Origin: Burkholderia sp.
GTDB lineage: Bacteria > Pseudomonadota > Gammaproteobacteria > Burkholderiales > Burkholderiaceae
Assembly (NCBI GenBank): GCA_031253835.1
Contig: JAIRVP010000067.1
Span: 1-64,000 of the forward strand
Reading direction: 5' to 3'
Length of the DNA: 64,000 nt
In this document: one piece after another, positions 16,553-24,674 of the stretch
Numbering within the stretch: the stretch's first letter is position 1
Layout of the letters: each line of letters begins with the position of its first letter
Notes under the pieces: model-generated
The model's input: the letters and a program-made list of their open reading frames with translations, nothing else
What the model was told of the DNA's origin: nothing
Database searches by the model: none
Position numbers and translations under genes: made by a program

Positions 16553-17341
16553 GTGTTCGGCATTCGCGTTGCGCTCACGCTGGCCGCGATCGGCCTCTCG
16601 TTGTCGGCCCATGCCGACAGCATCGACTGCTCGCGCGCGAAGACGCGCACCGATCGCCTGATCTGCAGCGACAAGGCGCTCGTGTCGGCCGACAGCACGC
16701 TGTCGAACGCCTACTACGACGCCATCGGCATCGCCGCCGACCAGCAGGCCGTGATCCGGTCGCAGCGCGCGTGGCTCGCGCAGCGCGATGCATGCGGCGA
16801 TGCCGCGTGCATCGCCGCCGCGTACCGCGACCGCACCGCGGCATTGAAGCAGGTGAAGCACGCGGGCTGGAAAACCTATCGCGATCCGGCGCTCGGCATC
16901 TCGTTCGACTACCTCGCGAACCGGCAGGTGAAGAAGCCCTGCCCGGAAGGCGGCAGCGACCATTGCGTCGCGATCGTCGGCCGCAACATGACCTACAGCA
17001 GCAGTTTCATCTCGTTCGAGGTCGTCGACGGCGCGCTGGAGCCGGTCGCGGAGAAGGAAGCGGGCTTCGTGAAGCAGGACGACGGCAAGTGGGTGACGTC
17101 GTACGGCCGCGGCATCCCGCAGGCGGTCGAACGCTTCTCCGGCCCCGGCTGGCAAGGCATGCGCGCGACGATCACGTGCGGCATCAGCGATCCGGAAACC
17201 GGCTTTCACGCGGCTGGCGGCGAATGCTACTGGGCCGTACTGAGCAACGGCAAGCGCTCGGCCGTCGCGGGCACGCAGGGCATCGTCGGCACCGACGACG
17301 CAACCTTGCACAGCGTGTCGACGTTCCGGTTCGACCGCTAG
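16553..17341 (+). CDS. Exported LprI/DUF1311-type protein with C-terminal extension
   Basis: The ~262-aa precursor has a signal peptide ending near LSAHA-DS. The mature N-terminus is a DUF1311/LprI-like domain (residues ~20-105): SIDCSRAKTRTDRLICSDKALVSADSTLSNAYY and QRAWLAQRDACGDAACIAAAYRDR, with four Cys placed as two disulphides. The remaining ~150 residues form a second, beta-rich domain of unknown function. LprI-type proteins inhibit lysozyme in some bacteria. I prefer GTG at 16553 because GAGGAG (16541-16546) is six bases upstream; the in-frame ATG at 16547 touches that ribosome site. Its stop codon lies inside a long inverted repeat. Confidence 0.7.
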   Translation: MFGIRVALTLAAIGLSLSAHADSIDCSRAKTRTDRLICSDKALVSADSTLSNAYYDAIGIAADQQAVIRSQRAWLAQRDACGDAACIAAAYRDRTAALKQVKHAGWKTYRDPALGISFDYLANRQVKKPCPEGGSDHCVAIVGRNMTYSSSFISFEVVDGALEPVAEKEAGFVKQDDGKWVTSYGRGIPQAVERFSGPGWQGMRATITCGISDPETGFHAAGGECYWAVLSNGKRSAVAGTQGIVGTDDATLHSVSTFRFDR

Positions 17342-17415
17342 GGCCTGTTCCCGCTCATAACGGGCTTGCGCTGGCCCCACGAATGAATTTTTCCAAACAG
17401 GGGAACGTGCCCTAG
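17338..17415. repeat. Inverted-repeat element between convergent genes (bidirectional terminator or small MITE-like unit)
   Basis: CTAGGGCCTGTTCCC (17338-17352) and GGGAACGTGCCCTAG (17401-17415) are reverse complements at 13 of 15 positions, separated by 48 bp. An inner hairpin (CCCG/CGGG) and the word ATTTTTCC lie in the spacer. Both arms contain a stop codon: TAG of the rightward gene and TAG of the leftward gene. It may act as a two-way terminator or be a short mobile palindromic element. Confidence 0.5.
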
Positions 17416-17783
17416 CGCGTCATGAACGTTTCCGTGCCCGATTCACGGCGCAACGTCACTTCCATACCGGTCAGCCATCCTGACGATTTCAGGATCGGAT
17501 GCGCGATCGCGTACAGGCGGTCGGCGCTCGCGCCATAGAAGTACAGGTAGCCGTCGTTGCCGTCGCGATGAAGTTCGGTCTCGCCGAGCTCGCCCGCCCC
17601 GGCCTGCCGCACCGCGCGATCCAACCGCCGCTCCAGCGCGTGAAGCCGCGTCATGTCCTTCTCGTCGTAGTCGAAGTGGACCATCACGACCGGCCCGGGC
17701 GGCTTCGGCGGCACCTCGGCGGCAACATTGCCGGTGAACAGCGCAAAGACGAGCCACGCGGTGAAGCGGGTCCTTTCAAACAT
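17412..17783 (-). CDS. Small exported protein of unknown function
   Basis: The 123-aa precursor has an N-terminal hydrophobic signal (FTAWLVFALFTGNVAA) probably cleaved near residue 20. The mature part has an alternating strand/helix pattern: VVMVHFDYDEKDMTRLHALERRLDRAV, then GNDGYLYFYGASADRLYAIAHPIL, then a strand-rich end. This is reminiscent of small ferredoxin-fold proteins, but I cannot name a family. The upstream portion of the open frame is antisense to speD and was discarded; Met at 17783 starts the signal peptide. It lies 25 bp downstream of speD and may be the last gene of that operon. Confidence 0.6.
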   Translation of the reverse strand: MFERTRFTAWLVFALFTGNVAAEVPPKPPGPVVMVHFDYDEKDMTRLHALERRLDRAVRQAGAGELGETELHRDGNDGYLYFYGASADRLYAIAHPILKSSGWLTGMEVTLRRESGTETFMTR

Positions 17784-17808
17784 GCCGGTCACGGTGCGGA
17801 ATGCGCGC

Positions 17809-18192
17809 TCAAGCCAACGCCCCGCCACGCGCCACCTGCTGCCGGACCTGCGCGTGCGTACCGAGCGCGGCAGCAATCGCATCGACCGCTTCGGCCGCGC
17901 GCGCCGCGCCGCACATGAACGCGTCGACGGCCGCGAAGCGATGCTCGGGCCACGTATGGATCGTGATGTGCGATTCGGCCAGCAGCACGACACCTGTCAC
18001 GCCATGCTCGCCGCCGAAGTGATGGAAGTGCGCGCCGATCACGCGCGCGCCGGCCTGTTGCGCGGCGCCGGTGAGGATCGCTTCGAGCCGCGCGGCGTCG
18101 CGCAGCAGCGCCGCATCGATGCCGGCCAGGTCGGCCAGCACGTGCGAGCCGAGCGTCGCGCGCGGTGGCGCGATCCCGTCGCGCGCGGTCAT
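17809..18192 (-). CDS. speD: S-adenosylmethionine decarboxylase proenzyme (SpeD)
   Basis: The 127-aa bacterial class 1B AdoMetDC self-cleaves to form a pyruvoyl cofactor and makes decarboxy-SAM, the aminopropyl donor for spermidine. The processing site is E-S74 in AESHITIHTWPEH. The proton-donor His79 and Cys94 (DAFMCG) keep the S+5 and S+20 spacing of known SpeD proteins. It is the last of three overlapping genes: its ATG shares four bases (18189-18192) with the stop of the 49-aa gene upstream. Its genetic linkage to DUF350, SPFH and DUF4178 genes and to a divergent spermidine-synthase homologue suggests a dedicated rather than housekeeping role. Confidence 0.92.
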   Translation of the reverse strand: MTARDGIAPPRATLGSHVLADLAGIDAALLRDAARLEAILTGAAQQAGARVIGAHFHHFGGEHGVTGVVLLAESHITIHTWPEHRFAAVDAFMCGAARAAEAVDAIAAALGTHAQVRQQVARGGALA

Positions 18193-18338
18193 TTGTGCGA
18201 CCCGTACGACGAGTAGCCGCTGCGGGCCGACGAACTGCCCCAGCCGCTGCCGCCCGACCCGCTGCCGCCGATCGATGCGCAGCTGAACAACGTGACGACG
18301 ATCAGCCCGTAGATGCCGTAGAGGATGAACCGGATCAC
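18189..18338 (-). CDS. 49-aa membrane/lipoprotein-like peptide, translationally coupled
   Basis: A GTG start at 18338 gives a 49-residue product with one hydrophobic segment (FILYGIYGLIVVTLFSC, residues 4-20) and a Gly/Ser-rich tail ending SSYGSHK. Cys20 after LFS could be a lipobox cysteine, although Phe at -2 is unusual. The start overlaps the DUF4178 stop (GTGA, 18335-18338) and the stop overlaps the speD start (ATGA), so it is locked between them and very likely translated. No family recognised. Tethering at the inner membrane next to the DUF4178 product is a reasonable guess. Confidence 0.65.
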   Translation of the reverse strand: MIRFILYGIYGLIVVTLFSCASIGGSGSGGSGWGSSSARSGYSSYGSHK

Positions 18339-19846
18339 GACTTGCCCCCGTCCGACGCAAAACCCTTCCACAGCCATTCCGGCAGCCACAGCACCAGCAA
18401 ACCGACCAGCACGTAGACGGTGCGGCCGCTGAACGAGAACAGCGAACCCATGTTGAAGATCACGAGCAACGCGCTGAACACCCACGGCAGCGGTGCAAAA
18501 CTATGCGGACTTTTCCCGCCGAACAGGCCCGTCGATGCAGCCGCACCCGAAGCAGCAGCAGCCGTCGCCAGCGCCGGCGTGCTGAAACGTTCGGCAAGCG
18601 CGCTGCCCGACAGCGGCCGTGCGCGCGACCAGACGATCTCCGCGTCGCTGCGCTCGCGCGTCAGCTTGTCCTTCTGCCAGCCGTAGTCGACGATCGACGT
18701 GCGATCGCCCACCTGCACGCGCCAGTTGAACGCGCCGACCACGTAGACGACCTCCGAGTCATATTGCTCGCGCAGCCGGTAGGTCTTGCCGCCGTCGGTC
18801 ACGTCGGACTCGCTGCCGATCGTCGGCCACTGGTCGAGCACCTGCACGCGTTCCCAGCGCCCTTCGCTCTGCACGAGCCACAGGAAGCCGCGCTTCGGAT
18901 TCAGCAGCAGGTATTCGTCCCAGGTCTCGTCGTCGCCCGGCACGCGGCAACGCATCATGCCGATCACCGTGTACTTCACGCCGTCGAACTTGCCGATCGC
19001 GCCGAGTTCCAGCGCGCCCTTCACCGCGTCGAGCTTGCGCTGCGCCGCGAACACGGTCTGCTGCTCGGCCGTGCACTGCACGCCCGCGTGGCAGCTTCCG
19101 CATACGACGTAGTCGGCCACGTTCGGCAGATACGACAGCGGCGCGCCGCAGCTCGGGCATGCGAACGGCACCATCTCCGCGCCGCGCTTCTCGCGCGTGT
19201 CGTTTTCGGTATCGCGCAGCCCGGTGAACGCGAGCGCATCGAACTCCAGCGCTTCGCCCGTATAGACGGCCGGGCTCCCGCCGTTCGAATCGGCGTCGGA
19301 ATAGTCGTAGGTCGCGAATGCGTTGCCGGTGCGCAGATCGACGACACGCGCCTCCCAGCCGGCATCGACGCGGAACGGCAATTCGCCGTCGCCGCCCGTG
19401 CACCGCGCGGTACGCACGTCGGACACGAGATACGCGCGGCCGCCGTGGTCGATCCGCATGCCCGGTTCGAGCGTGCCGAACGCGGGCCACGCGCCGCCCG
19501 ACGCATCGCCGGGCTCGCGCACCGTGACCGCGTACTGGCCCGACGCATCCGACAGCCAGCCGAACGCGCCGTCGTCGAACACGACGTACCACTCGCTCCA
19601 CGCGCCGGCGTCGTAGGTCATCTGGAGGCGGCCGAGCACCGTGAACGCGCGCTTGCCGTAGCGGCCGGCCGTACCGATCTGGATCGGCGACGCATCGTCG
19701 AGCACCGTGGCGAGTTCGCCGATCCGCTCGACGTCGGCGCCGCGCTTGAGCAGCGTGCTGCGGCAGAACGCGCAGACGGCCATCACCGCCGCCGCCGAGC
19801 GAAACTCGACCGGCGCGCCGCACTGGGGGCACGAGGTACTGAACAT
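18335..19846 (-). CDS. Double DUF4178 protein with two zinc ribbons and C-terminal membrane segments
   Basis: The 503-aa protein is an internal duplication. Each half begins with a zinc ribbon (CPQC...CAFC at residues 8-29; CPSC...CGSC near 225-250) and continues with a DUF4178 beta-rich domain, each with the hallmark WSEWYVVFDDGAFGWLSD or WDEYLLLNPKRGFLWLV. A flexible Ala/Ser linker leads to two hydrophobic helices near the C-terminus (LPWVFSALLVIFNMG and VYVLVGLLVLWLP). No enzyme motif. DUF4178 genes are recurrently found with DUF350 and polyamine genes; that is family knowledge recalled, not checked. It overlaps the 49-aa gene and starts 9 bp after the SPFH gene. Confidence 0.85.
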   Translation of the reverse strand: MFSTSCPQCGAPVEFRSAAAVMAVCAFCRSTLLKRGADVERIGELATVLDDASPIQIGTAGRYGKRAFTVLGRLQMTYDAGAWSEWYVVFDDGAFGWLSDASGQYAVTVREPGDASGGAWPAFGTLEPGMRIDHGGRAYLVSDVRTARCTGGDGELPFRVDAGWEARVVDLRTGNAFATYDYSDADSNGGSPAVYTGEALEFDALAFTGLRDTENDTREKRGAEMVPFACPSCGAPLSYLPNVADYVVCGSCHAGVQCTAEQQTVFAAQRKLDAVKGALELGAIGKFDGVKYTVIGMMRCRVPGDDETWDEYLLLNPKRGFLWLVQSEGRWERVQVLDQWPTIGSESDVTDGGKTYRLREQYDSEVVYVVGAFNWRVQVGDRTSIVDYGWQKDKLTRERSDAEIVWSRARPLSGSALAERFSTPALATAAAASGAAASTGLFGGKSPHSFAPLPWVFSALLVIFNMGSLFSFSGRTVYVLVGLLVLWLPEWLWKGFASDGGKS

Positions 19847-19855
19847 GCGCGATGC

Positions 19856-20887
19856 TTACCGGGTGAGCTTCGCGAGGATCTCGGCCTTCGCGCGCGAATA
19901 TTCGTCTTCGGTCACGAGGCCCTTGTCGAACAGCGCCTTCAGTTGTTCGAGCCGCTGCACGTAATCGGTGCTCTCGGCCGGCGCTGCGGCCACCGGCGCT
20001 GCAGCGGGTGCGGCCGGCGCCGGTTGCGCGGCGCCCGCGATCTGGCCGGCCATCGCCTGCCCGATCGCCGCACCGGCAGCCAGGCCCGCGCCGACCCCGG
20101 CGATGCCGCCCGGGTTCTGCGCGGCGAGCGGAATCGCCTGCGCGGTCTGGTATTGCGTGGCGCGGGCGAGATCGCCGGCCATCCCCGCGCCGATCCGCAG
20201 GTCGAGCGCCTTCTGCAGTTCGGCCGGCAGCGACACGCTTTCCACCGCGAACGCGTCGAGCGCGAGCCCGTAGCGCGTGAACACCGGCACCAGCGCCTCG
20301 GCGACGCGCTGCGACAGCAGCGACTGGTTCGCGGCCATGTCGACGAACGGCACGTCGGCCGAGCCGAACGTCGTGCTCATCGCGGTGACGACCAGGTTGC
20401 GCAGTTGCTGCTCGAGATCGTCGACCGTGTACGCCGCGCGCGTGCCGCTGACCTCGCGGTGGAACGCGGCCGCGTCGACGATCCGGTACGAGTAGATGCC
20501 GAACGCGCGCACCTGCACGAAGCCGAATTCGCGATCGCGGATCGTCACCGGCTGCGCGGTGCCCCAGCGCCGGCCGAGCTGCAGCCGCGTGCTGAAGAAG
20601 TAGACGTCCGACTTGAAAGGCGATTGAAAGAGTTTGTCCCAGTTCTTCAGGTACGTGAGCACCGGCAGCGTGTTCGTTTCCAGCGTGTACAAACCCGGCT
20701 GGAACACGTCGGCGACCTTGCCTTCGTTGACGAAGATCGCGACCTGCGTCTCGCGCACGGTCAGCTTGCCGCCGTACTGGATCTCCTGGTCCTCCATCGG
20801 ATAGCGCCAGGCCAGCACGCCGTCGGTGTCTTCCGTCCATTGCAGGACGTCGATGAACTGCTTGCGGATGAATGAACCCAGACTCAT
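19856..20887 (-). CDS. SPFH-domain protein with C-terminal SHOCT motif
   Basis: The 343-aa protein has an SPFH/band-7-like domain over residues ~30-230 (IFVNEGKVADVFQPGLYTLETNTLPVLTYL, FGIYSYRIVDAAAFHREV, and the ALDAFAVESVSLPAELQKALDLR end of the prohibitin-like helix). A Gly/Ala/Pro-rich linker follows, then a 30-residue SHOCT motif (RLEQLKALFDKGLVTEDEYSRAKAEIL), a short oligomerisation module. It has no signal peptide or membrane helix and resembles the soluble YdjI-like or 'virion core protein' SPFH branch. It probably forms a membrane-associated scaffold with the DUF4178 product encoded immediately downstream. Confidence 0.85.
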   Translation of the reverse strand: MSLGSFIRKQFIDVLQWTEDTDGVLAWRYPMEDQEIQYGGKLTVRETQVAIFVNEGKVADVFQPGLYTLETNTLPVLTYLKNWDKLFQSPFKSDVYFFSTRLQLGRRWGTAQPVTIRDREFGFVQVRAFGIYSYRIVDAAAFHREVSGTRAAYTVDDLEQQLRNLVVTAMSTTFGSADVPFVDMAANQSLLSQRVAEALVPVFTRYGLALDAFAVESVSLPAELQKALDLRIGAGMAGDLARATQYQTAQAIPLAAQNPGGIAGVGAGLAAGAAIGQAMAGQIAGAAQPAPAAPAAAPVAAAPAESTDYVQRLEQLKALFDKGLVTEDEYSRAKAEILAKLTR

Positions 20888-20914
20888 GTCGGTCTCCTCG
20901 AAACGCGTGGCGCG

Positions 20915-21301
20915 TCAGGTCAGGCAGGCGGCATTGATGATGCCGACGACGAGCGACGCGGTGCCCATCAGGCCGCCCATCGCGACGTTGCGATCCTCGA
21001 TCGCGTGATTCATGCCCGGCATCAGGCGCGTCAGCGCCGCATAGGTGATCAGTTGCACGATCATCGCGCCGACGGCCCAGGCCACGACCTCGCCGAGCGT
21101 CGAGTTGTGCGCGATGCTGGACGCGAGCGTCAGGCAGAAACCGATCAGCGCGCCGCCGAACGACAGCGTCGCGGCCGCGTTGCCGTCGCGGATCAGCGCC
21201 AGCTCGTCGAACGGGGTGACCTTCAGGTACACTGCCGCGAACACAAGAAGCAGCACGAACGCCGACAGTAAATGAACCGCATAGAGATAGGCACTATTCA
21301 T
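20915..21301 (-). CDS. DUF350 family membrane protein (YjfL-like)
   Basis: The 128-aa protein has four hydrophobic helices forming two DUF350 repeats: residues ~5-27 and ~45-65, then ~72-92 and ~108-127. The conserved FGGALIGFCLTLASSI and AWAVGAMIVQLITYAAL segments match the family, which includes E. coli YjfL. DUF350 proteins are small inner-membrane proteins of unknown function, often beside glutathionylspermidine- or polyamine-related genes. The ATG at 21301 has GAGGGAAAG just upstream. It is the first gene of the leftward operon; the SPFH gene follows after 27 bp. Confidence 0.85.
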   Translation of the reverse strand: MNSAYLYAVHLLSAFVLLLVFAAVYLKVTPFDELALIRDGNAAATLSFGGALIGFCLTLASSIAHNSTLGEVVAWAVGAMIVQLITYAALTRLMPGMNHAIEDRNVAMGGLMGTASLVVGIINAACLT

Positions 21302-21437
21302 TCTTTCCCTCGGATTTTGTGCTCGGTTCGCCGCCCCGCCGCCGGCCGGACTATGCGGGGCCAACAGACGGATGGCCGCCCCACGAAAATCCGCGCCAGT
21401 ATATCCACATTGCCGAACACTGCACAACGGACGCGCC
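21302..21437. promoter_or_regulatory. Divergent control region of the polyamine/SPFH cluster
   Basis: These 136 bp separate the DUF350 and spermidine-synthase-like genes, so both halves of the cluster must be driven from here. The sequence is GC-rich with no obvious -35/-10 pair or palindrome; CCAGTATATCCACATTG (near 21396-21412) is the only AT-leaning part. Confidence 0.35.
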
Positions 21438-22952
21438 ATGCTGCATAAGCGTGCGCTCGTCCTGTCGATCCTCGTGCTCGCGTCGTGCGGGCTCGGCTAC
21501 GAACTGATCAGCAGCGCGCTGTCGAGCTACCTGCTCGGCGATTCGATCCTGCAGTTCTCGTCGGTGATCGGCAGCTACCTGTTCGCGATGGGGATCGGCT
21601 CGTGGCTCGCGAAGTTCGTCGAGGACGACGACGTGCTCGACCGCTTCGTCGACATCGAGCTGCTCGTCGGCCTGCTCGGCGGCGTGTCGGCCGCGCTGCT
21701 GTTCGCGGTGTTCGCGTGGCTCGCCGCGCCGTTCCGCGCGGCGCTCTACGCGCTCGTGCTCGCGCTCGGCCTGTTGATCGGGATGGAGATCCCGCTCGTG
21801 ATGCGCGCGTTCCAGCAGCGGCGCCAGGCGTTCCGCCATACCGTCAGCGAGGTGCTGACCTTCGACTATCTCGGCTCGCTTGCCGTGTCGCTGATCTTCC
21901 CGCTCGTGCTCGCGCCGCGTCTCGGCCTGCTGCGCACGAGCTTCCTGTTCGGCCTCCTGAACGCATTCGTCGCGCTGTGGACGACGCACCTGTTCCGCGA
22001 CGAGATCCGCAACGTGCGCGGCAAGCTGATGCGCGCGGCGCTCGTGATCGGCCTCCTGGTCGCCGGGTTCGCGCTGTCGGATCGCATCACGCACTGGGCC
22101 GAACACGGCGTGTACGGCGACGAGACGATCTATTCGGAAACGACGCCGTACCAGCGCATCGTGCTCACGCAGTGGCACGACGACATGCGGCTGTACCTGA
22201 ACGGCAACCTGCAATTCTCGTCGCGCGACGAGCACCGCTATCACGAAGCGCTGATCCACCCGACGATCGAAGCGCTGCCGTGGGCGAAGCGCGTGCTCGT
22301 GCTCGGCGGCGGCGACGGCCTCGCCGTGCGCGAACTGCTCAAGCACCGCAATCTCGAACAGATCACGCTCGTCGATCTCGATCCCGCGATGACGATGCTG
22401 TTCTCGACGTCCGCGCCGCTCGTCAAGCTGAACCAGGGCTCGCTGAAGGACCCGCGCGTGCACGTGATCAACGACGATGCGGTGCGCTGGCTCGAATCGA
22501 ATGCCGACGTGTACGACGCGATCGTCGTCGACTTCCCCGACCCGACCAACTTCGGGCTCGGCCGGCTGTATTCGGTGCCGGTGTTCCGGCTGCTCGCGCG
22601 GCACCTGTCGGAGCACGGCTACGTGGTGATCCAGTCGACGTCGCCGTACTTCGCGCCGCACGCGTACTGGACCATCATCGCGACGCTGCACGAGGCCGGG
22701 CTCAACACGTGGCCGTACCACTGCTACGTGCCGTCGTTCGGCGACTGGGGGTTCGTGATCGCCGGCAAGCGCCGCGACTTCACGGTGCCGACGCACTATT
22801 CGGTGCCGACGCGCTGGCTCGATGCGCAAACGGCCACCGAGATGTTCCACTTCCCGGCCGACATGCCGGCGCTGCCGATGTCGCCGAACGAACTCAACGA
22901 CCAGCCGCTCGTGCGCCGCTTCGACGACGACTGGAAACACGTGCTGCGCTGA
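21438..22952 (+). CDS. Membrane-embedded polyamine aminopropyltransferase (spermidine synthase homologue)
   Basis: The 504-aa protein has six to seven transmembrane helices in residues 1-212, like an MFS-half-type bundle, and a cytosolic spermidine-synthase fold from ~215 on. Catalytic-domain signatures are YQRIVLTQ, LYLNGNLQFSSRDEHRYHEALIHP, the SAM-site LGGGDGLAVREL (G290-G294 region), VDLDP and the catalytic-Asp segment IVVDFPDPTN. By family it transfers aminopropyl from decarboxy-SAM to a polyamine acceptor; the membrane domain suggests substrate sensing or transport. SpeD, encoded in the divergent operon, would supply the donor. The stop overlaps the next gene's ATG by one base (TGATG). 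Confidence 0.88.
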   Translation: MLHKRALVLSILVLASCGLGYELISSALSSYLLGDSILQFSSVIGSYLFAMGIGSWLAKFVEDDDVLDRFVDIELLVGLLGGVSAALLFAVFAWLAAPFRAALYALVLALGLLIGMEIPLVMRAFQQRRQAFRHTVSEVLTFDYLGSLAVSLIFPLVLAPRLGLLRTSFLFGLLNAFVALWTTHLFRDEIRNVRGKLMRAALVIGLLVAGFALSDRITHWAEHGVYGDETIYSETTPYQRIVLTQWHDDMRLYLNGNLQFSSRDEHRYHEALIHPTIEALPWAKRVLVLGGGDGLAVRELLKHRNLEQITLVDLDPAMTMLFSTSAPLVKLNQGSLKDPRVHVINDDAVRWLESNADVYDAIVVDFPDPTNFGLGRLYSVPVFRLLARHLSEHGYVVIQSTSPYFAPHAYWTIIATLHEAGLNTWPYHCYVPSFGDWGFVIAGKRRDFTVPTHYSVPTRWLDAQTATEMFHFPADMPALPMSPNELNDQPLVRRFDDDWKHVLR

Positions 22953-24571
22953 TGGACCGCCGCACGTTCCTCGTTGCGTCGGCGGCCGCATCGCTCGCCG
23001 CATGCGGCCGCACCGGCTGGATCGAGACGACGCCGCGCGTCGGCTACCCCGGCATGCGCGAAGGCCATGCGCTGCGCGATCATGCGACGCTGCCGCCGCC
23101 TTCCGGCACGATCGAGACGGATGTCGCAATCCTCGGCGCGGGCGCGTCCGGGCTGTCGTGCGCATGGCAGCTCGCGCGCGCAGGCCACAGGCGCTTCACG
23201 GTGCTCGCAGGCCCCGAATTCGGCGGCAACGCGGCCGGCGGGCGCTTCGGCGATCTCGGCTATCCGAAAGGCGCGCACTACCTGCCGCTGCCGTCGCTCG
23301 AATCGTCGCACCTGCGCGACATGCTCGCCGATCTCCGCGTGATCGAATCCGCGCCGTTCTCCGCGCGCCCCGTGTACGACGAGCGCGCGCTCGTGCATGC
23401 CCCCGACGAACGGCTCTTCATCGCCGGCCAGTGGCAGGACGGCATCGTGCCGACCGCCGGCCTCGGCACCGACGAGCTCGCGCAGCAGGCGAAGTTCTTC
23501 GCGTACACGGACGGGCTGCGCACCGCCCGTGGCGCCGACGGCCGCAAGGTGTTCTGCATCCCGATCGCCGAATCGTCGCGCGACCCGCGATGGCGCGCGC
23601 TCGACCGGCGCTCGTTCCGCCGGTGGCTGCTCGACGAGGGCTACACGGCGAAGGCGTTGCACTGGTACCTGAACTACTGCTGCCGCGACGACTACGGCGC
23701 GGGCTACGAGCATGTATCGGCATGGGCCGGCCTGCACTATTTCTCGTCGCGCGGCGGCCATGCGGGCGATGCGAGCGACGGCGCGGTGCTGACCTGGCCC
23801 GACGGGCTGCACACGATGGTGACGAAGCTGGGCGATTCGATCACCGCGCGCACCGGCTCGAACGCGTGGTCGCGGGACGGCTTCGCGGTGCGCGCGACCG
23901 AACGCGCGGGCGGCGTCGACGTGCTGTGCGCGCGCATCGGCGACGACGGCACGCTGTCGACGTTTACGCTGAAGGCGCGGCGCGTCGTGAGCGCGATGCC
24001 GTTGTTCGTCGCCGCGCGCGTGTTTCCGCAGCTTGCCGCATACGGCTTCGAACCCGCGCGCGACCTGCCGCCGCGCGCGCCGTGGCTCGTGTCCAATTTC
24101 CTGCTCGACGGGATGCCGGCCGAAGAAGCCGGCGTGCCGCTCGCGTGGGACAACGTCGTCTACGACGGCGCGGCGCTCGGCTATGTCGTGTCGACCCACC
24201 AGGTGATCCGGATGTCGCCGCCGACGCGCTCGGTATTTTCCGCGTACCAGGCGTTGAGTACGCAAACGCCGGACGACACGCGCCGCTGGCTGGCGCAGGC
24301 AAAGCCCGACGCGTTGCGCGAACAGGCCGCGATCGACCTGCAGGCCGTGTACGGGCGCGAGCTGTGGAAACACGCGACGGCGCTCGAGATCACCGTGCGC
24401 GGCCACGCAATGGCGACGCCCGACGTCGGCTTCCTGAGCCGCCCGGGCCTGCTCGCACTGCGCGATGCCGACGGCCCCGTCGTGTTCGCGCACGCCGACC
24501 TGTCCGGACTGTCGCTGTTCGAGGAAGCGTCGTACTGGGGCATGCTCGCGGCCCGGCGCGTGCTGGCCTGA
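22952..24571 (+). CDS. Tat-type lipoprotein FAD-dependent oxidoreductase (amine-oxidase-like)
   Basis: The 539-aa precursor has a twin-arginine-like start (MDRRTFLVASAAASLAAC) with a lipobox LAAC, so it is probably exported folded and lipidated at about Cys18. A Rossmann dinucleotide motif follows (DVAILGAGASGLSCAWQLARAG) with the FGGNAAGGRFGDL segment of flavin amine-oxidase-type enzymes. The C-terminal part closes the FAD domain (PVVFAHADLSGLSLFEEASYWGMLAARR). It overlaps the aminopropyltransferase gene by one base, so the two products probably act together, perhaps oxidising the aminopropylated product. Substrate is inference only. Confidence 0.82.
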   Translation: MDRRTFLVASAAASLAACGRTGWIETTPRVGYPGMREGHALRDHATLPPPSGTIETDVAILGAGASGLSCAWQLARAGHRRFTVLAGPEFGGNAAGGRFGDLGYPKGAHYLPLPSLESSHLRDMLADLRVIESAPFSARPVYDERALVHAPDERLFIAGQWQDGIVPTAGLGTDELAQQAKFFAYTDGLRTARGADGRKVFCIPIAESSRDPRWRALDRRSFRRWLLDEGYTAKALHWYLNYCCRDDYGAGYEHVSAWAGLHYFSSRGGHAGDASDGAVLTWPDGLHTMVTKLGDSITARTGSNAWSRDGFAVRATERAGGVDVLCARIGDDGTLSTFTLKARRVVSAMPLFVAARVFPQLAAYGFEPARDLPPRAPWLVSNFLLDGMPAEEAGVPLAWDNVVYDGAALGYVVSTHQVIRMSPPTRSVFSAYQALSTQTPDDTRRWLAQAKPDALREQAAIDLQAVYGRELWKHATALEITVRGHAMATPDVGFLSRPGLLALRDADGPVVFAHADLSGLSLFEEASYWGMLAARRVLA

Positions 24572-24674
24572 CGCCCCTTTTTCGTCATTGCGGCGCCGCC
24601 GCCAAACGCTATAATCGCGCGACATTCCGACTGCATTGAGCAGGCCGGCGGCACCGCACCGTGCGACGCGCCGC

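Noticed and set aside
18503..20875. 790-codon open frame on the + strand across the SPFH/DUF4178 genes
   Set aside because: It is antisense to two recognisable proteins, is dominated by Arg/Ala/His, and has no ribosome site. High GC makes such frames common here.
21485..24571. A single 1,028-codon frame appearing to fuse the aminopropyltransferase region to the FAD enzyme
   Set aside because: Its first ~490 codons are the wrong frame of the aminopropyltransferase gene. The real start of the flavoprotein is the ATG at 22952 overlapping the previous stop.
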